The position numbers and the translations under genes are program-made. A DNA stretch of 64,000 nt from Clitoria ternatea (taxonomy: Eukaryota; Streptophyta; Magnoliopsida; Fabales; Fabaceae): positions 111,058,501 through 111,122,500 of the forward strand of contig CM075669.1 of NCBI GenBank assembly GCA_037962975.1. The letters are read 5' to 3'. Positions 57,919 to 64,000 of this stretch are shown here, piece by piece (positions within the stretch are counted from its first letter, which is position 1; each line of letters opens with the position of its first letter). The notes below the pieces were generated by a model. The model saw only the letters and a program-made list of their open reading frames with translations, made no database searches and was not told the origin of the DNA.

Positions 57919-58570
57919 TCCCAGATGTGGTAATTCCTTCTAAATTCAAGTTGCCAAAATTTGATAAATACAAAGGAACTACTTGTCCTCGTAACCATTT
58001 AACCATGTATTATCGGAAGATGGCTGCATATGCTTATGATGAAAAGTTGCTGATCCACTTTTTTCAAGATAGCCTTGCTGGGGCAGCGTTGAGCTGGTAC
58101 ACCCACCTTGAACGCACTCGTATTCGTTGTTGGAAGGATCTAGCTGATGCCTTCCTAAAGTAGTACAAATACAACATGGACATGGCAGCAGACCGACTGT
58201 AGCTTCAGAACATATCCAAGAGGAATACTGAGTCCTTTAAAGAATATGCTCAACGATGGAAGGAAATGGCTGCACAAGTTGAACCACCCCTGATAGAGAA
58301 ATAGATAGTGGTAATGTTCATTGACACTCTTCAGGCACCTTTCTATGAAAGGATGCTTGGGAGTGTATCATCAAGTTTTTCCGATATGGTGGTAATAGGA
58401 GAAAGAATTGAAAGTGGTTTGAGAACTGGAAAAGTTTTCCAAAGTTCACCATCAATAGGAAGACCTATGACAAGGGCAGGGAGAAGAAAGGGTGAAGAAG
58501 CAAATGCTGTAATGGGCAATCAAGGTCAATATAATCAGAAAATGTTTCATCCTTCTCGTTACCCTTTCTA
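57919..58570 (+). pseudogene. Tat gag, capsid part
   Basis: Continues the gag frame across the insertion. PDVVIPSKFKLPKFDKYKG, then KMAAYAYDEKLLIHFFQDSL and GAALSWYTHLERTRI: the standard capsid of Tat-lineage gag. It goes on through NMDMAADRL, TESFKEYAQRWKEMAAQVEP and MFIDTLQAPFYERM to GERIESGLRTGKV. In-frame stops at about 58161, 58199 and 58302 each replace a usual Gln or Glu/Lys codon. Confidence 0.9.
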
Positions 58571-59460
58571 GCCTTATTATCCACCATATGGGCCTTACCC
58601 GTATATAGCTGCTGCTTCTGGAAATCCATTTCCTCATCCTCAATCATATAGACCACTACCTGTCCATAATTTCAGGAATACACCACAACCTCCTACCCAA
58701 CAATAGACGTAAAATTCCAACCCAAGTCTTTCATAAAAAAAAGCCAAACAATGACCGTCCTTCTATCCAATTCGATCCAATTCCCATGACATATACTGAA
58801 CTTTTGCCTCACCTTCTCAAAAGTTCTTTTGTCGTATAATGTCCCCTAAAACCCATAGGGCCACCATATCCTAAGGGGTATGATCCCAATGTAAAATATG
58901 ATTACCATACTGGGGCACCGGGGCATTCTACAAAAAATTGCATTGCCTTAAAGTTTAAAGTATATTATTTGATAAAGGCCAAATGGTTGAATTTTGAAGA
59001 AGGCACCCCAAATATGACTAGCAATCCGTTGCCTAATCATGGAAATGCTAGGGTAAATGCAATAACACATGATTTGGGAAATGATCGTGTTAGGAATGTT
59101 TCAGATATCAAAACTCCTCTCCCATGGATCTATAAAGAGCTTTTAAAGAAAGGATTAATGTCTAAAACTTAAAGTTCTAATGAGGATGTTCATAATCAGA
59201 TGCCCGTTGATGCAATGTTGACTAAAATTCTTTATAAATTACTTGACACACATCTGGTACAAGTTTATCATCGCCCTTATGGTGATATCAACATGATCCA
59301 TGGACAACATGGTACAGGTTCAGTAAGCCCAGCCACCCCCGTTCCTTTGGTGGTCTATTACATCAAGGAACCTTTGACCAAACAAGTTGTAAGTCACCAG
59401 TCAATGACAGTTTGGGTACCTACTCCTTTTGCTTTCAAAGATACCCATGTAGTACCATGA
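58571..59460 (+). pseudogene. Tat gag-protease linker with damaged zinc knuckle
   Basis: A Pro/Tyr-rich stretch (YYPPYGPYP) is followed by a frameshift near 58730, then YTELLPHLLKSS and a knuckle that reads DYHTGAPGHSTKNC (58900-58941) with Tyr where the family's first Cys is expected. Then HDLGNDRVRNVSDIKTPL and VYHRPYGDINMIHG. Stops near 58838, 59170 and 59458. Confidence 0.8.
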
Positions 59461-59469
59461 AAGTATGAG

Positions 59470-60640
59470 GTGTATGTAATCCCTCAACTCCTAAAAGAAT
59501 CGTCATCCTTGGTAACCAATATTTCTGGGATGAGTGGAATGACTAGGAATGGATGGATTTATGCTCCTGAAAACTTGAGAAAGGGGGATGTGCCTGTAAG
59601 TGAAAAAGAAAGTTGTGGTAAAGACAAAGAACAAGACCCTCCCCATGGAATAACCGAGGAAGATGCTTGTAAATTCTTGAAATTCATTAAGCAAACTGAA
59701 TACCAAGTCCTCGACCAGTTGAATCACACTCCTGCAAAAATATCCTTGTTATCTCTCTTATTAGATTCAGAACCACATCATGGAAGGTTATTGAAAGTCC
59801 TGAATAATGCACATGTTGCGAAAGATATTTCCCCGAAGAAGTTTGAAGGGATAGTGGGGCATATTGCCTCAAATGACTACTTAACTTTCACCGATGAAGA
59901 GATACCTGCCGAAGAGAGAGGTCATAACAGAGCATTACACATCTCTATCAAGTGTCGGGATCATATCCTAGCCAAGGTCCTAGTTAACAATGGCTCCTCT
60001 CTGAATATCATGCTAAAGTCCACTTTAAATCAACTCTTATTTGATGGGACACATGTGAATCCAAGCTCAATGGTAGTAAGAGCTTTCGATGGCACTCAAA
60101 GAGAGGTCATTGGAGATATTGAAAGCCCCATCCAAGTGGGCCCATGCACCTTCAACATCATGTTTCAAGTGACGGATATCAATCCTGCCTATAGTTGCCT
60201 ATTGGGGAGGCCTTGGATACATTCTGCCGGTATGGTTCTATCCACCCTTCATCAAAAGCTAAAATTTGTAGTGGACAACAAGTTAATTATTGTTTCTGGT
60301 GAAGAAGATTTCTTTATTAGCAAGCCCATGTCAACTCCATACATAGAAGCGGCTGAAGAGAGTCTTGAGACTTCCTTCCAGTCAGTGGAAATTGCTCATA
60401 CCACTTATGTGAGTGAAGGGTTACAACTAGCTTATCCTTCCAAAGCTTCTATGACGGTGGCTAAAGTAATGATGAAATCTGGATTCTAGCTAGGGAAAGG
60501 CCTTGGGAAGATGCTTGATTAAGGAGTAGAACCGTTATGGGTTAAGGAGAACACGAATAGCTTTTGGCTAGGATATCAGCCATTGCCAATGGAAAGAGTG
60601 AAGGTCTTAACAAATAAAAGAGAAAAATGACTTGCACAGC
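59470..60640 (+). pseudogene. Tat aspartic protease and G-patch-like tail (dead)
   Basis: A 339-codon open segment. Near its start, WIYAPENL; then EEDACKFLKFIKQTEYQVLD and LSLLLDSEPHH, usual in Tat pro. The protease active site reads VLVNNGSSLNIM at about residues 167-178, where the family has DNGSS, so the catalytic Asp has become Asn. LLGRPWIHSAG follows at about residue 237. After a stop at 60487 a G-patch-like LGKGLGKMLD motif and FWLGYQP are read, with a second stop at about 60520. Confidence 0.88.
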
Positions 60641-61021
60641 TAGAAAATCGGGAACCCCTAACTGCAAGGATCCCTATCTGTGACCTTTATCAAAGCTTCA
60701 GGAGCGCAGCCTTGACATCTCCAGACCAAGTGGCGGTCGTCAATGATGATTCCAAGGGTGAAGAGGACTTGATTTACCCTTGTTCTTCAAATACTGTGCT
60801 GTGAAATTGGGAAGTCATTGAGTTTCCAGAGATCCTAAATTTCACTTCAAAGTAATAGTTCACTTTATAGGTTTCTGTTTGAATCCTTTGGCCATGCCTA
60901 AAGCCTTAGGACGAATTTCAATAAGGGCAAAAGCATGTTTCCTTTATCATTTCAAATAAATGAATATTAAGTTCAATTGTCATTTTCCTTATTTTGCCTT
61001 TTTATATTAAATAAATTGCAG
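60641..61021 (+). other. Intron-like gap between Tat protease and RT
   Basis: Reading from 60641 gives a short linker to about 60800; coding character is then lost until TTAAATAAATTGCAG at 61021, a plausible splice acceptor, after which pol-type protein resumes. Tat/Ogre elements are known to have an intron between protease and RT. The donor is not certain. Confidence 0.5.
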
Positions 61022-62220
61022 ATCTGAAATTGAATCCCAAAATAATAAAATCGCTTTCTCTCATCATGATTTTGATCCAACAAGTGAGGAGGACGAAGAG
61101 TCTGATGAACCTTCCCCTGAATTACTAAGGCTGCTAGATCAGGAAGCTAAAGAAATTCTTCCCCATCTAGAAATTGTTGAAGTCATAAATTTGGGGAGTG
61201 AAGAAAATAAACGAGAGCTCAAGATCGACACTTCTTTGAGTAGTAAACATAGGAGGGAATTAATAGAATTGTTGGTTGAATTTAGTGATGTGTTTGCTTA
61301 GTCATATCAGGATATGCCGGTGCATCGTTGAACACAAGTTGCCATTGAAACCCGGTTACGTCCCCATAAAGCAGAAGTTGAGAAGGATGAAGCCAGAAAT
61401 GCTCTTGAAAATTAAAGAAGAATTAACCAAACAGTTGGATGCTAGGTTCTTGACTGTCTCTAAATACCCTGAATGGGTGGCCAACATTGTTCTAGTCTTG
61501 AAGAAGGATGGGAAGGTAAGAATGTGTGTTGATTACCAGGATTTGAATAGAGCTATCCCAAAGGATGACTTTCCATTACCACATATTGATGTTCTTGTTG
61601 ATAATACGGCCCAACATTCCATTTTCTCATTCATGGATGGATTTTCTGGGTATAACCAAATCAAGATGGCACCCGAAGACATGGAAAAAACTACTTTCAT
61701 TACTTTATGGGGAACCTTCTATTACAAATTAATGTCTTTTGGGTTGAAAAATACTGGTGCCACTTACCAAAGAGTGATGGTAACTTTGTTTCACGACATG
61801 ATGCATAAAGAGATAGAGGTATATGTGGATGATATTATTGCCAAATCCAAATCCGAAGAGAGTCACTTGATTGACCCATAAAAGCTCTTTGAATGCTTGA
61901 GAAAATTCAAACTCAGGTTGAATCTGGCTAAATGCACTTTTGGGGCCAGGTCTGGAATGTTGCTTGGGTTCATTGTTAGTGAGAAAGGAATCGAAGTGGA
62001 TCTCGATAAAGTAAAGGCCATAGTGAAAATGCTTGTTCCTAGTACGGAAAAGGAAGTCTGTGGGTTCTTAGGAAGGTTGAATTACATAGCCCATTTCATA
62101 TCTCAATTAACAGTTATATGTAAACCGATCTTTAAGTTACTACGTAAGAATCAACCAATGCAGTGGAATGATGAATGTCAAGAAGCTTTTGATAAGATAA
62201 AATAATACCTGCAAAATGCA
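61022..62220 (+). pseudogene. Tat reverse transcriptase (dead)
   Basis: Starts with an acidic linker (EEDEESDEPSPELLRLLDQE) and VINLGSEENKRELKI. A frameshift lies near 61322, then one frame to 62205. RT motifs: PEWVANIVLVLKKDGKVRMC (61467), DYQDLNRAIPKDDFPLPHID, FSFMDGFSGYNQIKMAPEDM, MSFGLKNTGATYQRVM (61732) and the catalytic YVDDIIAKSKS (61818). KLRLNLAKCTFG and FLGRLNYIAHFI follow. Stops at about 61300, 61879 and 62203. The catalytic Asp pair is intact. Confidence 0.92.
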
Positions 62221-63115
62221 CCTATCCTGGACCTACCAATTCTAGGAAGACCTCTTCTTTTGTACCTAACCGTGATAAACGAGTTCATAGGATCAGTACT
62301 GGGGCAACATGATGAAACAAGAAAGAAAGAATATGTCATTTACTATATAAGCAAGAAGTTTACAGAATGTGAAGCCAGATATTCAGATGTGGAATAAACT
62401 TGTTGTGCGCTAGCATGGGCAGCCCACCACTTGTGACAATATATGTTATGTTACACTACTTGGCTGATATCTAAGATGGATCCCATCAAATACATCTTTG
62501 AAAAATCGGCCCCAACTAGGAGAATAACCCGGTGGCAAGTTCTTTTGACAGAATATGATATTGTTCATGTCACTTACAGGGCTATAAAAGGAAGTGCCTT
62601 GGCAAATTACTTGGCCCACTATCCCCTGAAAGGCTACCAACCAATGTCATTTGAAGTTCTTGATGAAAATATTATAATGCTATCAGAAGAGAAAAATTGT
62701 CCTAACGAAACTTGGACTTTGATGTTTGATGGAGCATCAAATGCATTGGGGCATGGTATTGGAGCCATTCTAATCTCACAAGATGACAAGATTTTCCCAT
62801 TCACGGCTAGACTTTGCTTTGATTGCACCAATAATATTGCAGAATATGAAGCTTGTGTTTTGGAAATTCAGGCAGCACTTGAAGCAAGGGTGAAATCTCT
62901 AAAAATATATAGAGATTCTGCCTTGGTGATTCATCAATTACAAGAAGAATGGGGTACTAGAAATGGAAAATTGATTCCTTATCAGGCTCACATCATGGAA
63001 CTAATCAAAGGGTTTGATGAAGTCTTTTTCTATCATATTCCTCGGGATGATAACCAATTAGCCGATGCTTTGGCCATGTTGGCTTCCATGTTCAATGTCA
63101 GTAGGGAATGTGACA
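62221..63115 (+). pseudogene. Tat RNase H plus archaeal-type RNase H (dead)
   Basis: First RNase H: LYLTVINEFIGSVLGQHDE, YYISKKFTECEARYS, CCALAWAAHHL, with stops at about 62396 and 62436; the Asp usually seen near the start is not evident. From 62443 a 339-codon frame holds the connection domain (RITRWQVLLTEYDI, GSALANYLAHYPL) and the second, archaeal-type RNase H: WTLMFDGASNALGHGIGA (62716), NNIAEYEACVLEIQAALEA (62830), RDSALVIHQL and RDDNQLADALAMLAS (63043), keeping Asp, Glu, Asp and Asp. This extra domain marks the Tat lineage. Confidence 0.92.
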
Positions 63116-64000
63116 TGCCCCTCATCGAGATTGGAAGACGTCTCGAACCTGTATATTGTCATGTGATAAAAGAAGAACCCGATGGGAAACCATGGTTTCA
63201 TGACATTAAAAATTACATTCAAAATCAAGAATATCCCCCTGGAGTTTCAGAAAATAATAAAAGAACCCTCAGGTGCCTAGCCATCAATTTCTTTGTGATT
63301 GGGGATACACTTAACAAGAGGAATTATGATTCTGTTATACTTCATTGCGTTGACGTGACAGAAGCTAACAAAATCATGAAGGATGTTCATGAAAGACCTT
63401 TCGGAACATATGCAAGTGGGCATTCAATGGCAGGAAAAATTCTCAGAGCTGGATATTATTAGATGACAATGGAAAATGATTGTCATAACTATACCAAGAA
63501 ATGTCACAAGTGTCAAACCTATGCAGATAACATTCATGCATCATCATCTTCTCTACACGTTCTAATTATACCTTAGCCTTTTTCTATGTGGGGCATAGAT
63601 GTTATTGGTCCCATTGAACCAAAAGCATTGAATGAGTATCGTTTTATTCTTGTGGCCATTGATTACTTCACTATGGGTTGAAGCAGCTTCCTATACCAAC
63701 ATGACAAAAAATATTATGGTCAAATTCATCAAGAGAGAATTGATTTGTAGATATGGTTTACCAAGTCAGATCATCACTGATAATGGCACAAACCTGAATA
63801 ATAAAATGATGAATAAACTCTGTGAAGAATTCAAAATCAAACACCTCAATTCATCTCCATACAGACCTAAGATGAATGAAGCGGTGGAAGCTGCCAACAA
63901 AAACATAAAGAAAATTATACAAAAGATGGTTGAAACCTACAAAGACTAGAGTGAGTTGCTTCCTTTTGCTTTACATGGGTATCATACCTTTGTACGAACT
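63116..64000 (+). pseudogene. Tat integrase, 5' part (continues beyond window)
   Basis: After a linker (LEPVYCHVIKEEPDGKPW) come HERPFGTYASGHSMAGKILR, a stop at 63460, and a zinc finger CHNYTKKCHKCQTYAD (63485). Catalytic Asp in MWGIDVIG (63588). A frameshift at about 63675 (after DYFT) moves the rest to the frame 63632-63949 with VEAASYTNMT, ICRYGLPSQIITDNGTN (second Asp, 63778) and SPYRPKMNEAVEAANKNI, where the catalytic Glu is the one in NEAVE. A stop lies at 63947. Confidence 0.9.

Larger units (their letters stand above)
34990..64000 (+). mobile_element. Tat-lineage (Ogre-like) Ty3/gypsy retrotransposon, 3' end beyond window
   Basis: Plus-strand element inserted in the Athila 5' LTR. 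Order: 5' LTR, PBS, leader, a first gag-like ORF with coiled coil, a second gag part, protease, an intron-like gap, RT, RNase H, an extra archaeal-type RNase H (the mark of the Tat lineage) and integrase. Interrupted at 40112-49923 and 50979-57913. After those insertions are removed, coding continues across both junctions. It carries many stops and several frameshifts. The 3' LTR is not in view. Confidence 0.9.

Noticed and set aside
1..64000. tRNA or rRNA genes
   Set aside because: No cloverleaf-type or rRNA-like stretch was noticed. The tRNA-like matches are only the 12-18 bp primer-binding sites.

Overview
This window is repeat-dense plant DNA, almost certainly dicot, with no intact host gene that I can support. 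The coding signal belongs to Ty3/gypsy retrotransposons of the Athila, Tat (Ogre-like) and Tekay-type chromovirus lineages. There is also a Ty1-copia SIRE/Maximus-like solo LTR, a CACTA DNA transposon and a Mutator-like fold-back element. An Ogre-like Tat element next to a SIRE-like LTR suggests a legume, but I cannot prove the species. Every retroelement gene carries stop codons or frameshifts. The setting looks like old, methylated, pericentromere-like heterochromatin.

Layout. 1-8631: decayed LTR-like sequence with long microsatellites and a 597-bp tandem duplication. 8632-11172: AT-rich, unassigned. 11178-12511: SIRE/Maximus-like solo LTR with target duplication AGGTG. 12861 to at least 34989: a minus-strand Athila element holding its 3' LTR, a third ORF, a paired-palindrome array, pol, gag, a tRNA-Asp-type PBS and part of its 5' LTR. 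Into it inserted a plus-strand Athila-type solo LTR (16973-19944, duplication AAGTT) inside the third ORF, and a 5.9-kb CACTA element (27417-33328, duplication CAA) inside gag. The CACTA carries gene fragments (a JmjC histone demethylase and a leucine-rich-repeat receptor kinase) and was itself hit by a 1.5-kb hairpin element (30485-32020, 9-bp duplication TTATGCCTT).

At 34990 a plus-strand Tat element entered the Athila 5' LTR and runs off the window end. Its gag was broken twice: by a Tekay chromovirus with two LTRs (40112-49923, duplication GCAAT) and by a minus-strand non-autonomous LTR element (50979-57913, duplication CCTAA/CCTAG). The second element has Tekay-like ends but almost no coding sequence. 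Inferred order: Athila first; then the solo-LTR parent, CACTA and Tat; then the hairpin in CACTA, and Tekay and the non-autonomous element in Tat.

The most unusual signal is not a gene. Several unrelated elements carry short CG-containing, mostly palindromic boxes set in pairs about 6-9 nt apart. The boxes are TCGCTTAAGCGA-like in the Athila LTR, the Athila internal array and the Tekay-like non-autonomous LTR, and ACGCGTAGCGT-like in the Tekay LTR. A second word, TCCGAGTG, is repeated many times in the same transcript sense in both the Athila-type solo LTR and the Tekay-like non-autonomous element.
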